From Struthidea cinerea (taxonomy: Eukaryota > Chordata > Aves > Passeriformes > Corcoracidae), in NCBI GenBank assembly GCA_013397865.1, contig VZTI01003262.1:1251578-1315577 (forward strand): a DNA stretch of 64,000 nucleotides, in the 5' to 3' direction. The position numbers were made by a program, and so were the translations under genes. Of the stretch, positions 24,101-31,639 are shown one piece after another. Position 1 is the first letter of the stretch. Each line of letters begins with the position of its first letter. Below the pieces are notes generated by a model. That model was given only the letters and a program-made list of their open reading frames with translations, made no database searches and was not told the DNA's origin.

Positions 24101-24697
24101 AGCAGAAATGTTGGAGAGAGCTTTCTGAAGAGCATATTGAGAATTCAGTGATGGTGTGTAACACTGGGTTGGGAGCTCCTCTATCAAACTATGCTTTATT
24201 TGGGGTTTGTATTTAATTAATTTCTGATGTATTCAATTTATTTATACAAAATATGATACACTGAGACTTTCTAAAAGTCAGGCATCTCTGAAGATGTGTT
24301 AAACAAAAATAATAACAAACATAAAAGAAGTTAGCCTCCCTTTTAGTTAAAATTCTCAACATAGGCATGTACACATGATTAAATTAAAGCTATGTGGTCC
24401 AAGTGCAAAGGGGGAAGTCTTAAAAGCTTTTCATGGCTTTAGTTGTGTTTCTTTTTCCGTTCTGTTTTGCAAATCTAAAAGCTTTTTTTCCTCTCCCAGT
24501 TAGCTTTAAGGGCAGCTCCAACGTATGAAGATTTTGTGGCAGCTCTGTCTGTGGATGAGTGTGATCCTCAGGAAGAAGCATTTTACAAGGGAATGCAGAG
24601 GGACCTCAACATTTACTTACCAGCCATGGAAAAGCAGCTAAATATCTTGGACACACTCTATGAAGTACATGGTTTGGAGTCAGATGAGGTGGTATGA
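75..24697 (+). CDS. PLEKHA8: PLEKHA8 (FAPP2): PH domain plus glycolipid-transfer protein, complete coding region in 14 exons
   Basis: Exons: 75-114, 10098-10214, 10852-11007, 12676-12800, 14220-14378, 15285-15325, 16020-16177, 18699-18858, 19266-19351, 19997-20055, 21331-21461, 21959-22029, 23529-23590, 24500-24697. They join in phase to 1563 nt, 520 residues, against about 519 in human. Residues 1 to about 93 are a PH domain (family role: binds PI4P and ARF1 at the trans-Golgi) with the basic residues K7 and R18. A linker rich in Ser, Glu and Asn follows to about residue 318. From about residue 330 comes a GLTP fold, which in this family carries glucosylceramide between membranes for complex glycosphingolipid synthesis. 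The GLTP ligand residues are visible: D361, N365 and K368 in exons 10/11, W408 in exon 11, and a His pair at 445/446 in exon 13. The C-terminus ends in DEVV then TGA. The start at 75 has a strong Kozak context (G at -3, G at +4). Intron 3 uses a GC donor. Identification is from remembered family sequence, not a search. Confidence 0.97.
115..10097 (+). other. PLEKHA8 intron 1 (about 10 kb)
   Basis: No exon with a conserved product was found. The interval holds A and T homopolymer runs (for example 2023-2036, 8646-8661, 8871-8883). It also holds one stretch around 8280-8545 whose texture resembles conserved non-coding DNA. Open frames here are short, overlap on both strands and look like chance. 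Confidence 0.7.
10098..10214 (+). CDS. PLEKHA8: PLEKHA8 exon 2, PH domain
   Basis: The acceptor is TTTTTCAG|GC and the donor CAAG|GTAACT. Encodes residues 14-52, starting G-W-Q-P-R-W-F (R18 contacts the phosphoinositide in the family) and ending VCEIQ. Phase 1 at both ends. Confidence 0.96.
10215..10851 (+). other. PLEKHA8 intron 2
   Basis: GT-AG intron. I see nothing in it beyond short chance frames. Confidence 0.7.
10852..11007 (+). CDS. PLEKHA8: PLEKHA8 exon 3, end of PH domain, GC donor
   Basis: The acceptor is GCTTTCAG|TTC. Encodes [15 protein letters not shown] through the C-terminal PH helix ([12 protein letters not shown]) to TQKEK. The reading phase needed by exon 4 forces the exon to end at 11007 (AAAAAG), followed by GCAAGA, a GC rather than GT donor. 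No GT nearby keeps the conserved ending. Confidence 0.93.
11008..12675 (+). other. PLEKHA8 intron 3, GC-AG, containing an old CR1 fragment
   Basis: Begins GCAAGA and ends CTTTTAG. It carries a degenerate plus-strand CR1 piece near its 3' half (about 12085-12440). Confidence 0.8.
12085..12440 (+). mobile_element. Degenerate CR1 LINE 3' fragment
   Basis: The stretch reads like the 3' part of a CR1 retrotransposon in sense orientation. It runs from a 'ctggagtgcatccagcaaag' block (CR1: one or more lines encoding VQRRA-type sequence followed by KMIKG) through a 'gcccaaagaggttgtggaat' block to a terminal 'attctgtgattcaggg'. It has indels and substitutions throughout and no open frame, so it is an old insertion. 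Ends are approximate. Confidence 0.65.
12676..12800 (+). CDS. PLEKHA8: PLEKHA8 exon 4, linker
   Basis: The acceptor is CACTTTTAG|AG and the donor CAGAG|GTACAG. Encodes [20 protein letters not shown] and onward to GVSEPE, a predicted helical stretch just after the PH domain. Ends in phase 0. Confidence 0.95.
14220..14378 (+). CDS. PLEKHA8: PLEKHA8 exon 5, linker
   Basis: The acceptor is CTTCTCACAG|AGT and the donor AGCAAG|GTAATG. 53 codons, [20 protein letters not shown] through [16 protein letters not shown]. The Pro/Ser-rich PPGSP segment is a plausible phosphorylation site (inference). Phase 0 at both ends. Confidence 0.95.
14594..14633. repeat. Inverted repeat with a third copy of the arm, PLEKHA8 intron 5
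   Basis: TGAAAGTTA at 14594-14602 and its reverse complement TAACTTTCA at 14611-14619 flank an 8-nt loop. A third copy, TGAAAGTTA, follows at 14625-14633. Confidence 0.8.
15285..15325 (+). CDS. PLEKHA8: PLEKHA8 exon 6, linker (small exon)
   Basis: A 41-nt exon: acceptor CTTTCAG|GTA, donor GACAG|GTATGA. Encodes [13 protein letters not shown] plus two bases of R. Its position and phase fit both neighbours. The sequence itself is weakly conserved, so this call rests on splice sites and phase. Confidence 0.85.
16020..16177 (+). CDS. PLEKHA8: PLEKHA8 exon 7, linker
   Basis: The acceptor is TTCTTCAG|GCAG and the donor GGCAG|GTGAGT. Encodes [12 protein letters not shown] to VAEDLA, an acidic, fast-evolving linker. 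The CENG block matches the mammalian protein. Confidence 0.9.
18699..18858 (+). CDS. PLEKHA8: PLEKHA8 exon 8, linker
   Basis: The acceptor is AATGTTAG|GC after a long pyrimidine tract, the donor AATAG|GTAGTA. Encodes [15 protein letters not shown] through [14 protein letters not shown]. The PTFFS block near the end matches mammalian PLEKHA8 and anchors the exon. Confidence 0.92.
19266..19351 (+). CDS. PLEKHA8: PLEKHA8 exon 9, start of GLTP domain
   Basis: The acceptor is GGACACCAG|GTTC and the donor CTGG|GTAAGC. Encodes [18 protein letters not shown] to VPVL, the first GLTP helix region. Phase 2 in, phase 1 out. Confidence 0.95.
19997..20055 (+). CDS. PLEKHA8: PLEKHA8 exon 10, GLTP headgroup site
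   Basis: The acceptor is TTTCCCTAG|AC and the donor ATCAAG|GTAACA. Encodes [20 protein letters not shown], with D361 and N365, two sugar-headgroup ligands of the GLTP family. Confidence 0.97.
20056..21330 (+). other. PLEKHA8 intron 10
   Basis: GT-AG intron. Contains a heat-shock-element-like array near 20526-20552 and an inverted repeat at 20505-20520 (CTGGAAG, two bases, CTTCCAG). Otherwise nothing seen. Confidence 0.7.
20526..20552. promoter_or_regulatory. Heat-shock-element-like GAA/TTC array
   Basis: AGAAC CTTCT at 20526-20535 is followed by AGAAC CTTCA AGAAC at 20538-20552. The second block is three contiguous alternating nGAAn/nTTCn units, the consensus form of a heat-shock factor site. 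It lies in an intron rather than a promoter, so function is unproven. Confidence 0.4.
21331..21461 (+). CDS. PLEKHA8: PLEKHA8 exon 11, GLTP core
   Basis: The acceptor is TTCTTTACAG|AAA and the donor GAAAAG|GTAATG. Encodes [17 protein letters not shown] through [10 protein letters not shown], with K368 and W408. W408 corresponds to the tryptophan that stacks on the glycolipid sugar in the family. Confidence 0.97.
21959..22029 (+). CDS. PLEKHA8: PLEKHA8 exon 12, GLTP domain
   Basis: The acceptor is CCCGGCAG|AGGC and the donor CTGA|GTAAGT. Encodes [19 protein letters not shown] and IQTAL. Phase 2 in, phase 1 out. Confidence 0.96.
22881..23140. repeat. 29-bp exact direct repeat, PLEKHA8 intron 12
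   Basis: The same 29 bases, starting gctctgtgtctgcagcag and ending tgctgctg, occur at 22881-22909 and 23112-23140 (231-bp offset). Each copy contains CAGCAG and CTGCTG flanking TCATG, a small hairpin, and each is followed by a T-rich run. Confidence 0.9.
23529..23590 (+). CDS. PLEKHA8: PLEKHA8 exon 13, GLTP domain with conserved His
   Basis: The acceptor is CCCTTTAAG|AC and the donor TTCGCG|GTAAGT. Encodes [20 protein letters not shown] and A, with the conserved GLTP histidine in the HH pair. Confidence 0.97.
24500..24697 (+). CDS. PLEKHA8: PLEKHA8 exon 14, C-terminus and stop
   Basis: The acceptor is CCTCTCCCAG|TTA. 65 codons plus TGA at 24695-24697. Encodes [17 protein letters not shown] through to [13 protein letters not shown]. 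The C-terminus matches the mammalian protein closely. Confidence 0.97.
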   Translation, partial: LALRAAPTYEDFVAALSVDECDPQEEAFYKGMQRDLNIYLPAMEKQLNILDTLYEVHGLESDEVV

Positions 24698-25710
24698 CTA
24701 CAGCAAGACCACATCTTAAAAATTCAGGGACTGTGTCTGTTAACAAAGATTTCTTCCATTTTGGTTTTGGTTTTTGTTTCTGTTCATTGTGTCTTTTCCG
24801 GTGGGAAGGGTGTTGAGTGTTTTGGGGGAAGGGTATGTGTGATTTTTATCTTTTCATTACCCTTGTGTTGCATTTAAATGCGGAGGTACTGTCTCTCTTT
24901 GGGTCATAACTGTGTCCGTGATGAATGTTTGATTGTTTCTCTTCTGCCTGTGCACCTCCTCTTCTCTTCACCTCATAGAAGTAACAGAGCAGAATTTGGC
25001 CTTTGCTGCCAAGGAGAATTTGGCCTCTGCTGAGGAGAGACCTGCTGGTGCAGCAGAGCTGTTGGGTCATCAGCATGGCACCCAGGCAGGTGCTGTTGGC
25101 TCTGACTCTCCCATTCCCTGTGCCCACTCCCTGCCATGGTGTAGGAGGATAGTGAGAATTATTGTTGCCCTGGTAGCAGAAGAGAAGGACAGCTGAGCAC
25201 CAGCTTATAATGCAGTGAGTTTGTCCCTCAGTTTGGGTTGAAGCTCTTTAAGTGCAAATAGTCAGTGAATTTGCATTACATAAATAATTATTAAATTAAA
25301 TAAATATTTTAATCCAAATATTACAGAGATCTTCACCACAGGTGTATGTGGCTGATGGTCTGAGTGGCCCCAAGGTCTAGCCTTTGAAACAGGATGTTGT
25401 GTTCCCTGACCAGCTCCCAGTATGTGAAAAGCAGATATCATTAAATTCCTTCCTAGACTATCATTATAGGCAGAAACTTCAGGAAAATGGACATGAAATG
25501 AGTAAAGCATAGGGGAAGCTAGAATTTGTGATGGAGCTATTACACATTGGACCAATTACAAATCTTGACTTTTGAAACTATTTAGAAGTGACTGAAAATT
25601 AAGAAAGTAAGATTTGCCCTTTTTCCCATTTTGCTGATACAGATAAAAATGTGTTCCTTAGCATTCCTCTTATTAAAAATAATAAAGAAGTCCTTTTTGC
25701 TAGTGATATG
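24698..25710 (+). other. PLEKHA8: Proximal 3' UTR of PLEKHA8 (end uncertain)
   Basis: The sequence after the TGA at 24695-24697 must begin the 3' UTR. AATAAA hexamers occur at 25299-25304 and 25681-25686. The second is followed by a T-rich then GT-containing stretch (tcctttttgctagtgat), the usual layout of a poly(A) site. A longer UTR reaching 31.6 kb is also possible. Open frames here (for example 24933-25196) show no recognised product. Confidence 0.45.
25681..25686 (+). promoter_or_regulatory. Candidate proximal poly(A) signal for PLEKHA8
   Basis: AATAAA about 1 kb past the stop codon, followed within 30 nt by a T/GT-rich element. Plausible cleavage is near 25700. Not distinguishable from chance without transcript data. 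Confidence 0.3.
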
Positions 25711-26168
25711 GTTAGAGACAAAATTTCTAGTTGTGTTGATGACCAGAAGGCTGTCTGTGAATTACTGACTCCCATTCAAGGCATAAGCAGGTCTCTGTGT
25801 TGACTTAGGGCTTCAGATGGCTTTGTACAAGGAGCTGAGTTTAACTCATGTGCAGGAGGGGAGAAGACTGTGCTAGTGAGGTACTTAGAACTAGCAAGTT
25901 TTCCTAAATGCAGAAGGCAGTGTTGTCATACTCAGAGAAGTAGTGCTGGCTTTTGCTAGGCTAAAACCAATGTTGTCAGTAAAATGAATGTACTACAGAC
26001 CTGCTGCCCTGCATTGCTCTGTGACAGGAGCCTCTGCACACTGAATACTTGATCCTTTCTAAAGAGCCTAGTGTTGTGAGCTTTGAGAAATGTATATGAC
26101 ACGTGAAGAAAAGGCCAACATCAGACTTACTGCATAAAGAAATATACCAGGACTCTAATTAGATACTT

Positions 26169-27705
26169 CATAGAATCATAGATTATGCTGTGTTGGAAGG
26201 GACCCAAGGGATCAGGATCATCAAGCCAAACTCCTGGCCCTGCACAGGACACCCCAAGAATCCCACCACGTGCCTGAGAGCATTGTCCAAAAGCTGCTTG
26301 AGCTCAGACAGGCTCGGTGCTGGGACCATTTCCCTGGGGAGCCTCTTCCAGTGTCCAACCACCCTCTGGGTGAAGAACTTTTACCTGATATCCAACCTAA
26401 ACCTCCCTGACTCTGCTTCATGCCATTTCCTTGAGTCCTGTCACTGGTCATGAGAGTGAAGAGATCAGTACTTGCCCCTCTGCTTCCCCTCTTGAGGTTG
26501 TTGAAGACCACAATGAGGTCCCCCCTCAGTGTCCTCTCCTCCAGGCTGAACAGACCAAGTGACCTCGGCTGCATTTCATAAGGCTTCCCCTCCAGACCCT
26601 TCACCATCCTTGTGGTCCTCCTTTGGACACTTTCTAACAGCTTAGTGGGTTTTTTGTATTGTGGTGCCCAAAACTGCCCCCAGCACTTGAGGTGAGGCTG
26701 CCCCAGTGCAGANTTCTGTGCACACAATCAGGATTGTCCTGTCCCAGGGGCAGAATCTGGCACTTGCCCTTGATAAGCTTCATGCAGCTGCTGATTGCCC
26801 ATCTCTAATTTGTCAGAGTCTCTCTGCAGGGCCTCCCTGCCCTCGAGGGAATCCCAATTTAGCTCCTCCCAGTTTAGTGTTGTTGGCAAACTTACTTAGT
26901 ATCCCTTCCAGTCCTGCGGCCGAGTCATTAATGAAGATGTTGAAGAGCACAGGGCCAAGGATGGAGCCCTGTGGAACCCCACTAGTGACAGGACACCAGC
27001 CTGATGTCACCCGAGTCACTACAAGCCTTTGTGCCCAACCCATGAGCCAGTTGCTCACTGATCATGTAACATGGTTATTGAGCTGTGTGCTGGACTTCTT
27101 GTCCAGAAGGGTACTGTGAGAGACAGTGTCAAAAGCTTTGCTGGAGTCCAAAAAGATTACATCAGCTGGCTTTCCTGGATAACTAAGTGGGTTACCCTGT
27201 TGTAGAAGGAAATCAGTTTCAGCAAGCAGGCCTTCCCTNACACCAGCCTGATGTCACCCGAGTCACTACAAGCCTTTGTGCCCAACCCATGAGCCAGTTG
27301 CTCACTGATCATGTAACATGGTTATTGAGCTGTGTGCTGGACTTCTTGTCCAGAAGGGTACTGTGAGAGACAGTGTCAAAAGCTTTGCTGGAGTCCAAAA
27401 AGATTACATCAGCTGGCTTTCCTGGATAACTAAGTGGGTTACCCTGTTGTAGAAGGAAATCAGTTTCAGCAAGCAGGCCTTCCCTCCCATGAAGTCCTGC
27501 TGGCTGTGACCAATGACTGCATTGTCTTTCAGGTGTTTTTCAATGCCTCCCAGAATAATCCTTTCCATGATTTTACCAGGCACTGAAGTGAGACTGACAG
27601 GCCTGTAATTTCCAGGGTCCTCCTTCTTCCCATTTTTGAAAATCAGGACAATGCTTGCCAGCTTCCAGTCAGCTGGGACCTCTCCAGATTCCCAAGAGAC
27701 TATTT
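26169..27705 (-). mobile_element. CR1 LINE, 5'-truncated, reverse-transcriptase remnant
   Basis: On the minus strand the element ends with the CR1 3' terminus (ATCTATGATTCTATG at about 26169-26183) and extends up to about 27705. Translation shows the CR1 reverse-transcriptase block [20 protein letters not shown] at 26900-26990. Next comes FANNTKLGG, where active elements have FADDTKLGG, so both catalytic aspartates of the palm motif are lost. Downstream is the LESVQRR..MVKGLEG and LGLFSLEERTLRGDLI region. Stops interrupt the frame. Single N bases at 26713 and 27239 and an internal 246-bp duplication mark assembly trouble. CR1 is the main LINE of birds, turtles and crocodilians. The element is dead. 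Confidence 0.9.
26993..27485. repeat. Perfect 246-bp direct duplication flanking a single N
   Basis: Bases 26993-27238 and 27240-27485 read identically (start acaccagcctgatgtcaccc, end caggccttccct), with N at 27239 between them. Zero divergence inside an old, mutated CR1 copy points to a gap-closure or contig-end overlap error rather than real tandem duplication. Confidence 0.9.
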
Positions 27706-27732
27706 AAATAGTGTTTTAAATAGACTATTTAA
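27697..27732. repeat. Palindrome and short direct repeat at the CR1 5' junction
   Basis: ACTATTTAAATAGT at 27699-27712 is a perfect 14-bp palindrome. AGACTATTTAA occurs at 27697-27707 and again at 27722-27732. They sit where CR1 similarity ends, so they may mark the insertion or truncation site. Confidence 0.6.
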
Positions 27733-30700
27733 TACTTTTTGCTCTGTCATCTTCTCTGAGTTTTACCCATCTGTAGTTCCTCGGTAGTCTAGAGGGATCA
27801 GAAAAAATCAGTTTTTAGTTTTTTGGATTTTCTTAAATTAAGTAGTATATGTGTGAGTACAAAGTCAAAACTTTTGACCAAAGCTCTATTCAATTATTTC
27901 ACTACTCACGGTGCTAAAAATGAAGCTGAGAGCCTTTGGGATTCAGTTGTCTGCTGCTTCTAAGCATGAATCCAAAGAAATCACCCCTGTAGAGCAACAA
28001 CCAGCTTTCCACCCTGCGTGGTTTCCTCAAGGTTTTCAGCTGTTCTGTGGGAAACTTCACTGTAACAGTTTTTAGCTGCGTGCTCTGGAAAGATAATGGA
28101 GACCACATTTCCACAGAATGTCAGCTAGGTTATGGGAAGACCCGGAAGAGATCCCTCTTCTCTAGAAATTAACTGTCAGATCATGGCAAAAATTGAATTC
28201 CATTTTGCTCTGTGTTTTCCAGTAGCAGGAAAGCATATTCAGTTTAGACTGTTTGGAGGTATTTTGGGGGTTTCTGTTTTGTTTTGTTTTTTAACTAGCA
28301 GGAGAACCACTAGTTTGTTAGGTGTGCATCAGATGCAACATTTGTTTCAGAAAGTCAGGAGGCTTTATTTTGTAGGCAAAGAACATCTTCATTGGGCCGC
28401 TAGCTCCAGTTACTAACTCCTACCATGCTTCTGTCATCCAACAAGCAGGGAGAGTGTTCCACATAACATATCCTCTAATCAGCATGGCATCCTGCCTCAG
28501 AGCAGGCTTTCTCACCTTCCTCTTCTGTGTTTTTTCTGAACTCTGGAATTGGTGCTTGAGAATGTTTTTAAGAGACTGTGGCTTCAGGAGACCCCTCTGT
28601 GTTTGTTAAACAGGGGCCGTGCAGAGAAGGAATTGAGCAAGGTCTCCTTGCCTTCAAAACTTGCGCTTCACCATGCACTGCTCTTGCAGGACGTTGGGCA
28701 TTTCTAAGACTTACGAATGCCATCTTTGCAGTCAAACCACCACTGAGAAAGAAACCCATGCAGCGTGTTGCAGAGCTGAACTCCAAGTTACGTTTCTCAG
28801 GATGCAGTAGGCCAGATGACCAAGTGGAAGCAAATGCACTGATAGACAACTCACTGTCTTTTCCTGTGATGTCAGTTTGTCAAGCAGAGAGGATGGCATT
28901 TCATTAGAATAATTGTAGAGAACGAGCAACTAACTTTTGGTCTTCAAATTTAGAATTGGAGAGAAGGTTTTCTGTTTCATTTGTTTGGTTTGTTGATTAG
29001 TTAGGGTTGTTTTCTTTGTTGTGTTTTTTTTTAATGGCTGACATGTATGAACAGCTGACCCGCACACTGATAGAGATCCACATGACTCTCAGATAACGGC
29101 ACCCTGGCTCTGTATACTTCACTTGAACTGCTTGGGTCCCTTCAATTGCGCTAGTCTGAAGTTTTGCATCCCTTTCCTTTAGAAATGCTTTTGGCTGTTT
29201 CCTTCAATGTCTAACAGTTGCATATTCTCAGGGATTTTACTTATCCAAGGTGAAATAAGAGTAATCACAGCCTTACCCTAGGGGGGAGTAAGGCTGCTTT
29301 TTGTGAAGTTAGTTTATCTGAGCACTGAACTCTGATACAGCATGTGAGACAGGCAGTGTGGATCCTTGCTGAGACAGGGTAAATCCCAAAGCAATCTGAT
29401 AGAAGTGCTGTCTAGTACTGAATAATTGCAGTCAGCATATTTGAATAGAGATCATGAACACATCTTTGTTATGTAGTGCCATTGGCATTAGAGCAGAGCT
29501 CTCAATTTCACTTGAGTTCTGCTTAGCAATCAGACACTTTTATTTATTTTATTTATTGTTACTTTTTTAAAACAAGCTAAACGAGCTATGTTCTGGAGCC
29601 CCCTCTGCTATTTTAAGACACCATACTCAGTTCCATATTGAAGTTCTGTGACGTTACAATTGTAGAATATGAACTGCACACTCAAGTGCTTTAGTGTAAT
29701 CGTAAGGAGTCATTGAAACATCCCGTCTTGACACTGTTGTGCTGTGGATCTCCCTTTAACAGATGCACTTAAAGTTAAGGGCCATGTACCTTCACTTACA
29801 AGCTTTTTGTACAGCATCATCATGATTTAAGTTACAGCTGTTTGCTTTTAAAATGCTTCCTAGTTTGAAAAGAGTCGCTTGGTTGGTTGGACATGTAAAA
29901 AGTATGCCCAAAATCTGCCCCAACTGTTTGCAGCCTGCTTTGGCAAAGGGATGTGGGCCATTATAGAAAAAAGTGTTAGTGCTGGGCCTTCTAACCTTTT
30001 CTTTTCATTGCCACTTCAGCTTTTGTGGAAACCTTTAGGGAAGCTTAAACTGCCTTTCAGATACCAGGAAAGATCATTAGCATGTTCTTACCTGGCTGTC
30101 TTGATCTTTTTCCCCACATGGTCTTTCCTTTCAATCCATTGTCATCTGCTTTGCTACCAGAGCTGTTGCTGTCAGAGCAAAGCAAGATGCTTTGTAAGGC
30201 ATGCAAATACAAACTTGGAAAATCAGACGTGAATTCTTTGGCAGGCAATGTAAATTGGGGCATTTCAGACTTGGGTGTTCTGCCTCACAGGAATGAAAGC
30301 ACAAGGTTTTTTGCTTTTGTTTTAATTTGTTGCTTTAATTTACTTATTCCTCTTCTCTTGCCTGCGTAGCACAGGTAACAAAACAAAACCAGCAGGGTGG
30401 GAATAACTGAATTCATGCCTGGTTGCTGCCTTCTGTAGCACCCTGGTGAACAAACCCTGCAAGTTTCTGCATGTTCTAGGCAATATAAAACCTCCCTCGT
30501 GCAGGAGGGGTGTCATAGTGCACTTACTGGCTCTGAGCAAACCCAGGCCATAAGCTGATCCTGCTCACAGTTGACACAAGGATTTAAGCACTTGCTTTGA
30601 AGTTATGACATAGGCGTATGCTTCACTTCCACACACGTGCACCATCCCACTGGCATGCAGTTCTTCAAAATGTAGTCTTTGATTGTCATTTTTAATATCC

Positions 30701-31339
30701 CTTTCTTAGTGTAAGATTTCTCCCCCATGTACTCCAGATGTGCTAAAGCTGGGTTTTTAAAATATGAAACTTCCTTGTTTTCATTTCCTGATTTCTGCTT
30801 AACACTGTGTGTTAACTTTCTTTTGCATTTCAGCATTCAAGGAGTCCAAAACTTGTTGATTCCTTTATTTAAAGCCATTTTGAAAGTTTAAGATTTATGC
30901 CTGCTTGAAACTAAATGAGTAGATTGCATTCCAGAATGCAGTAATTAAACTGAAAAGCAAGGCAGCTTGCTTTTATGGTGCCCTTTCCTATTTTGTTTTT
31001 TTCAAGCCAGTTTTGGGCATACATTTTTATCAATGTCAAGCTAAGCTTAATGTAAGCCTTACTTTGCATACTAAAATATATACATACTGAAATACATTTA
31101 GAGATGAAGAGAAGGTATATTGCCTCACACTTTAAATTTACTGAATTCTAAGGGCTTTTTCATGCCCCCCAAATCACCTCTCTCAGTGTAAGCTTTGCAC
31201 AAATTGTGCTGTCATAAGCAGTTCTGTCTGAAATACTCTGAAGTTTCCAGTCTGCATCATCTCTCAAATCATACAGCATCTGTCTCTTCTTTTGGAGCAT
31301 TGTTAAGACTTTTGACAGACTTTTGTATTATTTCATTAT
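27733..31339. other. Unassigned non-coding DNA downstream of PLEKHA8
   Basis: No conserved protein, RNA gene or further repeat family recognised. Overlapping short frames on both strands around 28568-28929 have no family resemblance and no splice context that supports them. Could be distal 3' UTR or intergenic. Confidence 0.5.
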
Positions 31340-31563
31340 AATAAACTTATTTTAAATAAGCATGTTTTAAAATGTCGTTTTCTCCTTGCATGGATTTTGT
31401 TTCTTTTATTACAGTACAGGGCCTAAAGTGCTCTTCAGGACTGCCTCTGTTATGGGTACTGTGTGAACAGTTGAAATCAGTATGTTTCTGGTTCACAGAA
31501 ACTGCCTGTATGTATCTTTGTGTGAAGAATGTTGACACACATGAAGCCTGTTTAGACTGCAAG

Positions 31564-31569
31564 AATAAA
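31564..31569 (+). promoter_or_regulatory. Candidate distal poly(A) signal
   Basis: AATAAA, followed about 25 nt on by the GT-rich stretch ggttgtgggtcc. Another AATAAA is at 31340-31345. If used by PLEKHA8 this would give a 3' UTR of about 6.9 kb containing the CR1. Weak evidence. Confidence 0.25.
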
Positions 31570-31639
31570 AGCTGTGTCTGGCACCTGGTTGTGGGTCCTT
31601 GGCCAGTGTAAATACGTGAAGATTGTAGTTAAAAAACCC

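Larger units (their letters stand above)
21462..24499 (+). other. PLEKHA8 introns 11-13
   Basis: Introns 21462-21958, 22030-23528 and 23591-24499, all GT-AG. Intron 12 has a 29-bp exact direct repeat and a run of 16 T at 22910-22925. Nothing else seen. Confidence 0.65.

Noticed and set aside
26221..26727. 168-codon minus-strand open frame as a host gene
   Set aside because: It is the 3' part of the CR1 LINE frame, crosses an N, and is interrupted upstream.
25262..31620. MTURN, expected downstream of PLEKHA8 from mammalian gene order
   Set aside because: No segment in any frame resembles its conserved N-terminal region, so it was not called here.
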